Assembly: GCA_037043015.1 (NCBI GenBank)
Contig: CM073322.1
Span: 24,890,364-24,954,363, forward strand
Reading direction: 5' to 3'
Source: Bryum argenteum
Taxonomy: Eukaryota; Streptophyta; Bryopsida; Bryales; Bryaceae
DNA length: 64,000 bases
Shown: piece by piece, positions 1 through 12,800 of the stretch
How positions within the stretch are numbered: position 1 is the stretch's first letter
Layout of the letters: each line of letters starts with the position of its first letter
Notes under the pieces: model-generated
What the model was told of the DNA's origin: nothing
What the model saw: the letters and a program-made list of their open reading frames with translations, nothing else
Databases searched by the model: none
Program-made: the position numbers and the translations under genes

Positions 1-206
1 CCCCAACCTACCTACCACAATCCTTTCAAAGCACAAAATCACTCATAAAAATTGTGATTTGAATTCTAAAATTTCACTTTTTGAATGCATTATAAGAAGG
101 TGACGAGTTTGACATCAAAATATAAGTGAAAAGTTGAGTACATTGAGAGCTACAGAGAAGATTCTGTTGGAATCGGACCCCTCGGGTCACCTTAGACGTT
201 TAAGGG
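1..206. mobile_element. right end of a TTAA-type non-autonomous element (truncated by window edge)
   Basis: These bases match 31775-31980 almost base for base. The shared stretch ends in CGTTTAAGGG, the terminus of the complete copy at 31552-31984. Here the terminus is followed by AAAG instead of TTAA, so the target duplication is mutated or lost. The left part lies outside the window. The family assignment (piggyBac-like) is inferred from the CCCTTAAACG-type end and the TTAA flank of the complete copy. Confidence 0.7.
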
Positions 207-1141
207 AAAGAGACTTTTGTTTCCCGGAAATCGTTGATGAATCACAACTGGCGGAGACAAGGCGAATGAGAAAAGGAAAAGGAATTCAAACGATAAAGTG
301 CAAAAGGTAGATGAATGAGAGGCGCAAAAAAGTGCACCCGCCGAGATGAGCATGTTGCTCTTTCCACACGCGGAGCAATTGTGGCTCCACTTCACTCTCT
401 TGTGGCGATTACGCTTTCGCGTGTACAAACGGAAGAGACAGAGAGAGAGCTCGATCACCATTGTGGGTACCTCTGCAGCTTCTTGATAGTGGACTGCTTG
501 CTTGACGTTCCAATTTGGCCGCATTTTGCTCGTTAGCTGCAGCAGCTGCTCATGTAGCTAGCTCTCTCTAGTCAAATTTTAGAAGAAATTTCATCTCTCG
601 AGCTTACCGATTCTTCTCTCTATTGTAATCGACCGGTCAGACTCGACAGTTCGCCTGGTCCATTCGATTGGAAGAGGATAAATTGAAGTTAACGTACAAC
701 CAGTCGTTTTCACCTCTACCAATAATCAGATTGGCGGTGCGCGGACAGTTGTATTAGTGAGAGGGATGTGCAAGTAGGATTCAATTCAAGATCATAAGAG
801 CGGGAGATACAATCTGGTTAGTCAAGAATTCTTACCTCTTGTGTGGTCTTTTCTTCTCGTCCTGGTGTTTGGAATTGGAGGTGATTGTTCTGCTTTACAT
901 TCTTGTCTTGAGAATCTGAAGCCAGAGCGGACCGACCAGCCGCATGGTGTTTTGTGTTAAAATTTACACAGAGATTGGATTTTTGTCAATGTGCTTCACC
1001 GCAATTTGATTTAGGGTTGGGAATCTTGCAGTGCTTTACTTTCTTCTGTCGTGATAGCTGTTGTCAAAGACTCTCTGGTTTTGAATTTTGATCAAGATCA
1101 AAAGTCTTCATTCTTGGGAATCGTGTGTCAGATTGGGAGTC
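207..1141 (+). promoter_or_regulatory. upstream region and probable 5' leader of the PTC52-like gene
   Basis: No convincing coding region is seen on either strand; the short ORFs here have no recognisable domain. The stretch must hold the promoter and 5' leader of the oxygenase gene that starts at 1142. I cannot fix a TATA box or start site. Confidence 0.35.
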
Positions 1142-3579
1142 ATGAACGCCTTGGGGCTCCGTTTCCCCGTGTGTTCAGTTGGAGGTGGCATTCATGTACC
1201 TCCACAAAACATCAAAAACCATGAGCGCGATCTGTCAAGGGTGACGAGTTTACGAGGATTGGAATTTCCTCGCGGAAGAAGAGTTAGCCATAAGGTGAGT
1301 TGAATTTTGAAGATTGTCAATTATGAAGTGTGTGTTGTCAAAGTTGTTGACATCTTCCATTTGACGGAGACAGCGATCAAGGACGATATCTGCTACACAG
1401 TCGGTTGAAAGCAGTGCTGCGAGCTTTGATAGGAATGGAACAGCGGCACAGCAGGCGGTTTTGGACAAAGAACCGGAGATAGCAAAGGAGAGCCAGATGT
1501 TTAACTGGACCACTCAATGGTATCCAGTGGCAGTGATCAAAGACCTCGATGAAACTGCTCCCACTCCTGCTACCATTTTAGGTCGACCTTTGGCAATCTG
1601 GTGGGACAGAACAATTAGCAAATGGCAAGTGTATGCCGATCAATGTCCTCATCGATTGGCGCCTCTCTCAGAGGGTAGTATCAGTGAAGAGGGACATTTG
1701 AGATGCTCTTACCATGGCTGGACCTTCAAAGGTGATTCTGGCGAGTGTACATTTATTCCCCAGGCTCCAAAAGATGGTCCTCCGGCTCATACTTCGAAAA
1801 GGGCCTGTGTATCAGTCTATCCGAGTATGGTACAGCAAGGCATTCTATGGTACTGGCCTGACCTTTCACAAGGACCTATCAATATGCAAGCCGCTGCTAA
1901 TCCTCCTCCACTCTTCACTGAGTTTGAAGATCCAACTTTCAAATACGATTTATCAGCACGCGATTTAGAATATGGGTAAGTCTCATTTCATTATCATGTT
2001 AAACTCTAGCTTTCGTCTGTAGTGCCAACAGTGTATCATCTAACGTGGTCTTTGTCACTTTCGTGCCTTGTAGATACGAAACGCTGATTGAGAATCTGAT
2101 GGACCCGGCACATGTTAATTTTGCTCACCACAAAATTCAGGTTAGTATGATTCTTTTTCTTTCATTTTCCTCCTGTTGAAGACCCCACCTGGGTGAGCTG
2201 GGGAGGTCACTTGAGCCATGCTTATTTTTCGTATCGTTGCTTGCAGGGGAATCGAAAACAAGCGAAGCCTTTGAATTACGTGATTACCACCGATATCGCT
2301 CCTACAGGCTTTCGAGGGGAGGACGAACGTAGCAAAGCGGCTTTCTATGCACCTTGCTCGTTCACCCTGTCTTTCTCTATACCTGCCACGGCCGAACATA
2401 TACCTGTAAGTCGTTCTGGTACCTACATCAGTGCAATACTGGTATATTTGTTCCTTCGTGAAAACCTGTACTTGGACATTCTGGTACTGCCCAGCGAGAG
2501 AGGGTGCAGAATTTGACTATGCAACTGTTGAGGTTGAATCCATGTAACTTGGCTTTGTCAGGGGACGGGAATGAAGTATAATGGAAAGAAGGGCGATACG
2601 GAAGCAAAAAGTGTTAAAGAGAAGCCCCCGAAGAAGATTTCGCTTATCCTGTTGTGCGTTCCTATTTCCCCAGGCCGCAGTCGATTGATATGGTCATTCC
2701 CTCGCAACTTCGCTACTTTCACCTTCAATATCATACCAGCATGGGTGGGGCATATTACCAACAACTTGGTTCTTGATTCTGACTTGTATTTACTTCATGT
2801 TATGGTAAGCCCTAATCCTGCCGATGAGGATTTTCCAATCCTCTCATGAATGAAATTTCTACTATACTTGTATCGAGGGTTGCCTTATGCTGAACTTACT
2901 TGCAAGGAAATTTCAGATAAACTCACTTTTGCCAACTACAGGAAAGGAATTTGGAGTACGAGGGTGCGAGTAAGTGGAACAATCGATATTACTTACCCAC
3001 AAAGGCAGATGCTTACGTGAAGGGCTTTCGAAAGTGGTTAAATACGTTGGCAGGTGGGGCTCCTGACTGGGGAGGGAGATTTGAGAATCGATTACCTCCC
3101 TCACCACCTAAACGACTCATGATGGACAGGTGAATATCCTCCCTGCATTCTTTAATTGTTGCATATCTGAAGAACTACTGTGTCCAATGGCTTTTTCTCC
3201 GTCGATGCTGAATCTGCCATGTGTTATATGAGTTCAAAATACTGGTGGGGAGCTTTACATGTTTTCATCCAAGTATGTTGACATCATTCTATCAATGGCT
3301 CTGGTGCCCAGGTATCAGCAGCACGTGGTGCAGTGCAAGTCATGTAGAAATGCTTCGAAGAATATGAAAGCCTTGGAAGTAGGACTGCAAGTACTTGCGA
3401 TCGCCTTGGTGGGTTTGGTGGCAGCATCGGCAATACTACCACCACTTCGTCCAGTGCAATCTCTCGCCGTACCACTAGTCATCGCTGCAGTTTTGTCGAC
3501 AATCCTCTCCAAGTGGCTGGCCAATTTCATCTACAAAACCTTCCACTTCCACGATTACAATCATGCGGTTGTCAAGTAG
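1142..3579 (+). CDS. PTC52: PTC52/ACD1-like Rieske non-haem iron oxygenase, chloroplast
   Basis: Seven exons with GT-AG borders join into 559 codons: 1142-1294, 1374-1975, 2074-2140, 2247-2405, 2562-2804, 2942-3129, 3312-3579. All phases fit. Residues 1 to about 85 look like a plastid transit peptide. The Rieske [2Fe-2S] ligands are C142-x-H144 and C162-x2-H165. The mononuclear iron motif is N259-x2-D262-P-x-H265-x4-H270. A CxxC pair (C479, C482) and two hydrophobic helices (about residues 488-512 and 518-540) close the protein, as in the PAO/TIC55/PTC52 family of envelope and thylakoid oxygenases. The segment SPGRSRLIW and the C-terminal segment FIYKTFHFHDYNHA point to PTC52 rather than PAO. 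The family acts on chlorophyll-related tetrapyrroles with ferredoxin as donor; the exact substrate is inferred. The first ATG is 1142, since the open frame upstream of it has no ATG. Confidence 0.9.
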
Positions 3580-4341
3580 AAACAACCGGAAGGTGACATA
3601 GTTTTTCAACATCATTTACGTGGTTCTGACAGCCTGATGTTCCTTGCAGCATCACTAGCGATCAATTCACCGATACAATAGCTGAACTTATTTGCAGATT
3701 TTGAAACATCGGCCACGTCGTTGAACTTCGACCGTATGCGCTTCCGCCAGTGTAATTATATTAACAGCTGTTATCATTTCAGCCCTCCTGAACCATATTT
3801 TCATGCCTCGAGAGTTTATGTATGCAAGACCGTGGAGTTGTAAGAACGTGCATATCTTTCTAAACAAGAATATATAGCTGATTTGCTCTAAGAATGTTGG
3901 TACAAGGATTTATGTCTGGGGTGCCTGGTAATAGTAGGCAGTGACTTAAATTCTTGATGCTAACCCTTGCAGGTTTGCAGGTTAAGAAACCTATCACAAA
4001 TGGAGAGATTACGGACTGATGCAATTCTAGATACTTTACAAATATGTTCTAGGCTTCCGAGGGTAGGACATAAAAAGAAAAAACTAATTTTGTTAAGTGC
4101 TTTATTAATATGTTAAAGAACATTTCCTGTGGTGATTTGTGTCAAGGCAACAAACAGTAACAAGAATGACCTCACTTTTAGTCCTTGCTAGTACATGTTG
4201 AGGAGGATATGAATGATGTGCATTGTGTATTCTCTTTAGGGCTAGGAACATAGGAATCATTATAGTTGAAAAAACTCACTAATTTACCCTTCTTTGTACC
4301 AATCAAGTGGATTGTGGAGTAGGAGAGACTGTAGGAAAAGT
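3580..4341. other. 3' UTR and intergenic DNA
   Basis: The first few hundred bases after the stop codon at 3577-3579 are the likely 3' UTR. The rest is AT-rich and holds no recognisable gene. Confidence 0.5.
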
Positions 4342-5312
4342 CTAACCCCTAAACGTTCCACTTTACTTTTGGCCCAAAAACACATGTTTTTAAAGAGTGT
4401 CATAAATAGAATTTTAGGTAAGTCATTTTGATCTTAACCGTAGTATACTTATTGTAAGTCACGTGGGTCAAATCTTGAGTCATGAGGCCTTATAGATTGC
4501 GAGATTGTAATGTGTTAGTATCAAAACAAATTTACAAAATTTAATGATTTTCACTCTCAAATGAAATGTTATAAATGGAATGGAAGATTACCAACTAGAA
4601 AGTTTTTTACCTTCGTCTCAATAACACTCTCATACCCAAAGAAATTATGAGAAAAAAGTATTTATGTAAGTAATGGCCATGCGATGGTGAATACTGCCTA
4701 AAAACTCACAGAGGAAAAAGAGTCCAAAATAAGACCCCTTGCACTAAAATGCATGCCATGTATACTCCTCATAGCTTGCATGGAATTAGGGTTTGTACCA
4801 CATCAACTAGATCCAAATTGGAATTTAATCCAATAAACAAAGCTAAATGGAACCATGGACGGAGGAAAAACAACTCCTCGAGAACCATGTTCTTTTTCGG
4901 TTTTAACAACATAGAAACACCATTGCAAATTTAGTGCCAAAATTGTTCAACTCAAAAATTTTCCAACTACGAAATTGTTGAATTCCATCTTGAGATTATG
5001 ATTACGTAAAACTATTCCAAGACACAATAAACTAGATTTACATAATTGGCTTGAAATGGTAAAACATGCCCCATGTCTGAAAACCCTAAGACAAGAGTAG
5101 CCTACACTAAAATAAATGCCACTAATTCATACTTTATTGAATAAGTATGTAATTTTGACTACACAAATAAACATGACTTGGGACCCACCCAAGTGATTGC
5201 ATCCAAGATAGACTTTGAATGAAGAACTTATGGCTCTTCAAAATTACCGCTTCGCATTCAAAATATCATTTTTTTTTTACGTTCAGCAACGCATGTAGAG
5301 TTTAAGAGTCAT
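4342..5312. mobile_element. TTAA-type non-autonomous element, family B
   Basis: The stretch begins CTAA-CCCCTAAACG and ends near GTTTAAGAG. It aligns in patches, in order, with 33893-35017: an early block on CAAGTGGGTCAA-type sequence, a middle block on AAATGGTAAAACATGCCCC, and a late block on ATGACTCTTCAAAATT. The second copy keeps TTAA at both ends. No ORF of note is present. I read it as an old internally diverged non-autonomous element with piggyBac-like ends. Confidence 0.55.
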
Positions 5313-7257
5313 AGTCATTCCCAAGATGTTGTTATGAATAATAAACATTAAGACTCATGTTGAGGGTTGTATCATATGTCTCATAATGTGACAAATGGAG
5401 GCTTTCCTTTTCTATATTTGCCCTTGATTGGATACCGACACCTTCGTAAGAAATGAGAAGATTACACATTTATTTGGTCAAAGTGCGAAAATCATAATAA
5501 ATTGAGAAAGAGAGCACACTTATTGATGTTCCGAAATGATCTCCGATATTTAGATCCACCAACATGTCAAGCCACTACACAACGTATATGAACATTGTCC
5601 CCTAAAGTTTCAGAGTCTATTTGCACGCTTTACCCTCAATATTGCCTTCTTTCAATGCGAGGTGAGATTTTGCATTTGATGGCAAATTTTGAGGTATGTA
5701 AATCTAAGATCTTGTACTCAATTTGTACAAGATCATAGACATCAAATCTTAGACTCAAATTTTTTGCCCCGTTCATAAGATCGTAACGTTCAAAGCTAAA
5801 AAACAAGCTTTTTTCTATGTTGTGGATGGCAAAGTAAAAGTTTTGGGGGTCAAAAAATACCATTTTTGGTAATTTTTTTTAATATTAGGGTCTTCAAATT
5901 CTTGCTACTAGGAGAGATAGGAACATGTCTATGCATTTTTTACCCTCATATGACCTCTGAAACCTATAGGAATGATTGAATATTCATATGGAGGTATGCT
6001 AAAACTTAAATACAAAGCCCCATTACAACAATTTGAAAGCCACGTAAAAAATTACTGGATCTAAATACCGAACAGTATGATCACACCTTACCACCTTCTC
6101 TACTTGTCAAAAATACAAAAATTGAAAATTTAATAAAAACTCAATTATTGGTGAAGGTACTGAGTTTTGATCAACTTTAGGCTAATTCTCTGCATACACG
6201 AGGACTTATCGGAACATGAGATAACTTTTTAAAAAGGTTTGGAAAAACTCTACAAAGGTTTGGAAAAACTCTACAACCTGAAGGGTTTCAACTTCATACG
6301 TTCTAAAAATAGCAACTCAGCTGACCAAAGCCAAATCGACAGAAATCAGGCCCCTTGAAATTTTATGCTTACAAGCCGCAAGTAAACATATTATTTTACC
6401 CGCTGCAATTTCATTATCCACTGCAGTTGAAATGAAGGTGGATAGAAGGTTGAGGTCTCAAGGAACCCAAGTGTGCATGTTATAAGGCAGCATACATTCA
6501 GTTTCTCACTCGTGCATACATGCGCAGATAAATGTCTGACATGTACAAATCATTACCCAAAGTGCTCCTGAATTGGGTAGTTTCCTCCTAGTCATGTGCC
6601 TTATCCCTCAATAAAAAATTAAAAATTAAAACTAATCACAAGGCCTGAAAAAGCATTTTCTAAACTGCGCCATACCCTTGGAAAGATCTGGTTCGGAACC
6701 AACAGCTGATGCTGCCCAGCAGTTGACAACTTCCTCGATCAACTCGAACTCCCATACCCTTAAACTACTCCTGCATTTGCTCTGAATACAAAGTCAACTA
6801 CTCCACCATCATCTACGACACTCAATCCTCCACACAATCGACTGTACTGGAATCAAGTAGAAAAGGTTAAATATGCTGAGACAAAGTGCCAAAATATCCT
6901 ATACTCAGTCATGGCTATTGAATCATTCCAACATGAAATCACATCCATTCGTCTGCACAGTGTGTACAGTTGTAAAGCACAAGTCGATGAGTGAATCACT
7001 GATATATCAGCATTTATTGAAAAGGGTTAAATTCCTTATTGAAAATGCAAGACATGTCTCTACAAAACAACTCATGCCCATACCCTATGTACACAACACA
7101 CACAGCATCCTCCTGTCTATCTCATCCTGCTGCTGGATCATTTCGTATGCTTGAAAGTATTAACATCTACTAACAAACACCCTGGAGCAAGAATTGTACA
7201 TTACTCGAAGGTTGCATCTCCCAGATGCCAAGCTCTGGCGCTTCACTTGTCCATAGC
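5313..7257. other. intergenic, AT-rich, with a diverged dispersed repeat
   Basis: No gene is seen. About 5620-6190 resembles 38490-39010 over several hundred bases (shared blocks such as CTCTTTCAATGC and AGATCATGCATAC-like text), which marks an old dispersed repeat. A 20-bp direct duplication with core GGAAAAACTCTACAA lies at about 6237-6280 and has a relative at 47270-47300. Confidence 0.45.
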
Positions 7258-7624
7258 TTACACCAACAAGACGTAGAGCGCGTACAAGATCCCGGGAATG
7301 TATCCCAAGATGGTCAGGATCAAACAGATCCAGAACTCAAGCTGCAAAAGCCCAGCACACAAAAATAAGGACTCCGAAGCCAAAGTCGGTGTTAAGACCG
7401 AGACCGTAAGCTTCTCAATAGTCCCACAATGCTTATGTACTGAAGACTACACACTTCCTAACATACAGAATGCTACACACTTTCTAACGTACAGGAAGAC
7501 CACAAAATCATATGAAGGGTTGTAAGACAAGAAGATTGCGTACCCCGCAGGAATATCTGAGGAACACTCCCAGAGGAGGCAGCAAGATAGCGATCAAGAT
7601 CTCGCAGAAGGTAGCGGCGGCCAT
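7258..7624 (-). CDS. RCI2: RCI2/PMP3-type plasma membrane proteolipid
   Basis: Two exons on the minus strand (7624-7544, then 7341-7258) encode 54 residues, the usual length for this family. The first exon reads MAAATFCEILIAILLPPLGV and then FLRYSCG. The second reads LEFWICLILTILGYIPGILY and then ALYVLLV. These are the two membrane helices and the conserved PPLGV, FW-CLILT and GYIPG-YA motifs of PMP3/RCI2. The intron runs GTACGC to TTTTGCAG. The family is membrane-embedded, affects plasma-membrane potential and ion tolerance, and is often induced by cold or salt. No cis element was identified here that would prove such regulation. Confidence 0.95.
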
Positions 7625-8167
7625 TTTTGCTGAAGGAAGTTGGGTTCTTCACCAAAATCGATGCGGAAAAGCTTGATCGAAAGCTTGAGAGAGAGCTCAA
7701 TTGAAGGCTTACAAGATTGTGCAAACTGCAGATGTGCAACAGGGTTGTATCGACTTACAATATCAATCTGGGCACGGAAGCTTTATAGCACGTGGAGCTC
7801 GCTGAGCTCAAGAAGTGTCCGGTTGCAGTCAGCCGAGGGTGAAGAATCTACCGTTTCTACAAGTTTTGATAGATTCTGACACACTAGCCACGACAGCTGG
7901 CGAGCATCTTCGCAATGCCTAGATTTAAAGAATCTGTCTTTTTCTATTGTTTCGGCCTACTACTGTTTCTGGCGAATTCCCAGGTGGAAGGCTCACAGGC
8001 TGCCACGTTTGAATTATAATTAATAGCTGGTTCCTTGTGCCACGTGTGAGTCTGGGACAGGCTGTTACCTTTTTCTTAAGCTGGAAGCCACTTTGAAGGA
8101 GTATTTATTCCTTGTAGGAATTTAAGAGAACCCGATGTGTTTGGTATTTTGACTTTTTCTATGTTGT
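7625..8167 (-). promoter_or_regulatory. upstream region and 5' leader of RCI2
   Basis: This follows directly upstream of the RCI2 start on the minus strand. No ORF with a recognisable domain is present. No promoter element could be assigned with confidence. Confidence 0.3.
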
Positions 8168-8235
8168 TTTATTTCCACTGTTATAATTGCTGTTTATTTC
8201 CACTGTTATAATTGCTGTTTATTTCCACTCTTATA
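8168..8235. repeat. 25-bp tandem repeat, about 2.7 copies
   Basis: Two perfect 25-bp units (8168-8192, 8193-8217) start TTTATTTCCACTG. A partial third copy follows and runs straight into the 325-bp element at 8234. Confidence 0.85.
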
Positions 8236-8558
8236 TGGTAAGGTGTCCTATAATGGCGCAATTTTCAGCACAGAAAATCTACTGGAATGTTGCGAGTGCA
8301 CGCAATTTTGGTGCATGGGGAAAATTAGTAGAAAACTAGAGCAAGTGGAATCATCATTTTTCGACTCTTCTACAGTGAGTAATGAATTTTTAAAGATGGA
8401 AATATAGGTGTTCCTAAAATGGTGCCCTAAAGTGACGCCCTACAATCTTTGCAGAGTGTACATGGTACTATTGTAAGGAGAAGCTATTATGTACGTGACA
8501 GTGAAGATTACTAGGGCTCCATTTTCGGCACTGCGCCATTTTTGGCTGCTCTACCATA
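8234..8558 (+). mobile_element. 325-bp inverted-terminal element (copy 1 of family E)
   Basis: The element runs from TATGGTAAGG to the complementary CTACCATA, with inner AATGGCGCA motifs repeated in inverted orientation near both ends. The same 325-bp unit occurs at 35165-35489 in reverse complement with about 85-90 percent identity by eye. A related 324-bp unit is at 34391-34714. There is no coding capacity, so it is a MITE. Superfamily is unassigned because target duplications are not clear. Confidence 0.75.
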
Positions 8559-9887
8559 ATTGGTGTTGGTTTGTAACCCTGTGTTATTCTATGTACGGAT
8601 GGTGTACATAAGGGGTAAAAGTACCCCATTACCGTATTTTCAGCAATTGTAGATTGAACCTATGAGTTTGACTATATACACAAGTTTTGTTTGCACAATA
8701 ATTGTAAGGAATGATACTGCGCAATTCAAGTGTACACACCTCCCTTGCGTCTATTGTATGTGCAATACTTGTAATGTGGTTTTTTCGAAAGCATACGAAG
8801 TTTGATTGGCGAAGCCGCCCAAAGAATTTATTTTTGAAAAGTGTGCAAAGTAGGTAGAAGATGGGAACATTTGAAACCACAAATTTCTTTGTTTGTCTTA
8901 GGTTAGTTATAAATCTCAAAAGTGTGAGTGGTAGGTGTACCAAACACCACACATTCTCAACTATTTGCCGTGGGAGAATATCTCTTGAAGTAAGTATAGG
9001 AAGTTTTCAAGGACCTTGAAATTTGGTTCGTTATTTTACCATGAAAGGATTGAAAAAATAGTTCAAAGTATGTCAAATAGACACAAGGTTCACTAATAAC
9101 ATGACATACAAGATTGGTTAACATTTTGTTTTCTTTGGAGTATACAGAGTTATATATAGTAAAGAGTATACAGAGTTTTATATCATCATGTACTCAATAT
9201 AAATTTTCTCCATTTCTTCAAGAGTTATTGTCATATAAGGATCCAACAAGAAAATTAATAGCCTGTGAGAGTTATTTTTCGTATCTGTAAGTTGAAACTA
9301 GAAACTCCCATATGGATATACCGCCAGAAGTACCAATACATAGATTCGGAGCATGAGTCATCGCCCACAAAACTGAACAATGAAATCTCATCCAAAGAAC
9401 TCCGTGAACCAACAACAAATTCACGGTAATTGCTGTAAGTATCATACATACCCTGTGCCCCCATATGTGCCCCTCGTCCCCACACGTAGGCACTGTACCT
9501 TATCAGAAACAACAGGGAAGCACAGAGACCCATTTCCTCGAGCCCCACCCACCGACCAGCCGAAGCTCAAATAAAACCTTGCATGTTGGCACATATATAC
9601 AACTTCTTCGAAAGGGAAACGATTGCTTCAGCATACTCATCAGATATTTTGTTAACGACTTACAAATTTCAACGAAATAGCGTCAATTCTGTGACAGGGC
9701 TGTGACAGGGCTGCAAATAGCCCGAGCTAGTTTCTAGAGGATATCAGCTCCCATCTATCCTTGAATCTTAAAATTTGAATACAAGCTGTAAGGAAGGAAC
9801 TCCACGACTTCTTATTTTGCAGTGCAGAATGTCCTTGGACTTGCCTCGTGTCTGCTACTGGAGATTGTGAGGTCCAGCATTACCACT
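8559..9887. other. intergenic, no gene recognised
   Basis: AT-rich sequence with only short unrecognised ORFs on both strands. The last few hundred bases before 9888 are the likely 3' UTR of the HDS gene, which is on the minus strand. Confidence 0.4.
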
Positions 9888-12800
9888 TTAGTTCTCCGCT
9901 GGCTCTGGTTCCACCCAACGACCGTGCTCCTTGATAAGTGAAATCAGCTCATCTGTAGCTTTCTCCATGGCGATTCCTCTCCTTACCACTTCCTGCATAG
10001 TAGAGCAGTCATCCCCTCATGAGCTCGAACAATGAACTTACGAAAGTACGCGGAATCTCTCATGTTGCGTACAATTTAATTGAGCAACTTCCAAGTGGCG
10101 AGATGTCAAAGTGCCCACTTTTCCATGCGAGGGTTAAGAAATGAGAGTGCAGGAGCATACCTTGCCAACGTAGAGGTCAATTTTGCCCGGAGCGCCGCCC
10201 ACGTATCCAAAGTCGGCATCTGCCATTTCTCCGGGACCGTTCACAATGCAACCCATGATTGCAATCTGGGGAAAGAGAACATCACAATTGGAGTCAGCAA
10301 TGAAATTAGATCGTTGATACTAAATAAACTTGATGATAGGGTGAACAAAGGACGAGGATAAGTTCCCAGATTATGATGAGCAGGAAATCAAAATCAAAAG
10401 ACTTATTGTGTGCAGTCAACATTCACGTACTGAGACTCCAGGAAGGTGGTCTGTCTTGTTCCTAATTTCTGCGCTGATCTCCTGAAGATCGAAGAGCGTC
10501 CTTCCACACGATGGGCAGGACACATATTCCTGAAACAGCGAAAAAACTCACGAGTTATATACCACAGCACCAAGAATCTAGGAGTAAGACGAACTTTATG
10601 AATCCAGACATCCAAGACAAATATCTATTATACTTAACATATTTGTCCTATAGAGCTTTAATGCTCAAGTTACTCACCTGTATCATCATCATCAACATTA
10701 TCAGTTAACAGCAGTAACATTTGAGCACCTAGAGTTGTCAGATCATGCGGAGTAATACATAAGTTTGTCTCGTATAGAGGTTGATCGTTCACGTTTGTAT
10801 TCCTGATTGTCCATTTGAATACGTAAAGCTTAAGAACTTACTGTCTTTGTATTACGCATTCGGCATCCCTGAAGCATTCCAAATGAGGTGTTTCTAAGGA
10901 AGTCGAAGTCCAGATCTGCTGCCTCCAATAAGACTCCATCCCCTAGGCCGTCCACGAGCATAGCACCAGCTTCGCTGCCAGCCTTGATTACCAATACATC
11001 TCTGAAGAATACGGGATAATTGTGAGAAAGGATTGTTATCTTTTATGATTGATGGATAGAATTTTGCGAAATTCAAGCTGGCTCTAGAATATCAAGCCGG
11101 AATCAAGCTCTAGAACAGCCAAAAGTGGTTAAGCTTTGCCAAGATTTACCTGTCAGTGCCTGCAGGGAACTTAATGTGATGAATCACTGGAAAGTTCAGC
11201 TTATTAGTAGCCAGATACTCGAATAATCTGCAAAGGACGCGCAATATAAGCGATCAGTCAAATCATGAACATTCCACATGCTAATAGATTCTCTACCTAA
11301 ACCAAAGGCACCCCCAATTGATGGCCTACCAGCTACAATTTATCCACATCAGTTGCAAAAACAAGAGGATGAGCAAAAGCATAGAGAGAACACATACATT
11401 ATTGAACGGAATCATACTTACCTTCTTGAAGCGTGAACACGGCTCGACTTCTCATCACCCTCTGGGAGATAATGTAACAACATGATAAGGTCCAAGCTTT
11501 TCAGCAATTCAAGTTTCTCTTCAGGTTCGTCCCCACGAAGAGTCACAGCGAGCCGAGTGCCTGAAAAACACATGCCAATTGCAAAGATTACATAGTGATA
11601 TTTGAAAAAGAACCTACTGCATTTAAATAGTTGATCACTTTTGACTGAATCCTTTTTAAAAGACTGACGTAACAGAAATTTTGGATACCTGCGGGCAGTT
11701 CCTTGTGAGCTCCAGTAGAAACCTCATCAAGAGTAGCGAGAGCCATAGCATGTGGAAGAGGATTAGCAAGCTGCTCAGTCAAAGGAGTCAGAACTCCTAT
11801 TCCAACGTCTTGCAGTCTCTTCACCGCAAGCCTCTGCATCATAAACAAACCACGAAGCGAATGAGAGAGGATTCCATGCAGGAAAGAATTGTCAACAGAT
11901 CAAATAAGGCTGCTGCCTGTAAAATTTGATAGATGGTTTGCTTCACTAACCGATGCTTTGTCTCCAGCAGCTGGAAGTTTATTCAGAAGTATAGTGTCCA
12001 CGGTAGCCAAATCCTACACAAAAAGGAAATATGTCTTTAGACCCAACAATCGTCTAAACAGAAGGTGGTCAAAACAGCTCATTGGTCTGTGCATCAGACG
12101 CATGCGCAGGAGTTCAATGAGTACGGCTTCGAGCGTTAAGAGCAAGAAAGATGTTCAGAATAAAACAGCAACGTCGTGTAACATGTAGCAACATGAAGTA
12201 TGAACTGCGAGCATTTTCTCTGAAAAAATCGAAACACCGACAACGGGAAACTGCAAGTTTCAAAAAAGAATGAAAAGGTGCAGCTTTGTACTGAAGAAGG
12301 CAATAAGTCAAAGAGACTATATGGGATTGAAACAAGTACAGTCCAAGTTAAACTTAGACCACCACAATAGCTTAAGCACGTATCCGCTAGGACTCGAGAA
12401 GGGATTAGGGGCGAACCTTGTAAGGCATACCGATGATCATCTTGGTAGCCAGGTTCCTGTACAGAGTTTCTGGACTCTGCACACAGGTAAACAACCACCG
12501 AAATGAGAAACACAGAGTCGAATGAGCCATTGACAAGAGGTAAATGTTCGTAAAGAACTTAAAGTCAACACATCCAAATCCGCTTTGAACTTCTGAATGC
12601 TTTCCCTCCTAACCACCGCCAGATTTCATATTTTAATCAACCTATATCTATGTCGCAGCAGATAAGAGGCGCCAGAGAAATGAAAATCCGAGATAGCATA
12701 CCTTCAACTGATCCAATGTAACTGACATCAGAACGGAGCCATCACGGTGCAGCACATTCCTGTAGTCAATCAACTCCCCCTATCCAGTGCCAATCATCAG

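Noticed and set aside
192..536. Overlapping ORFs on both strands near the window start
   Set aside because: No recognisable domain, no good splice context, and they lie in the upstream region of the oxygenase gene.
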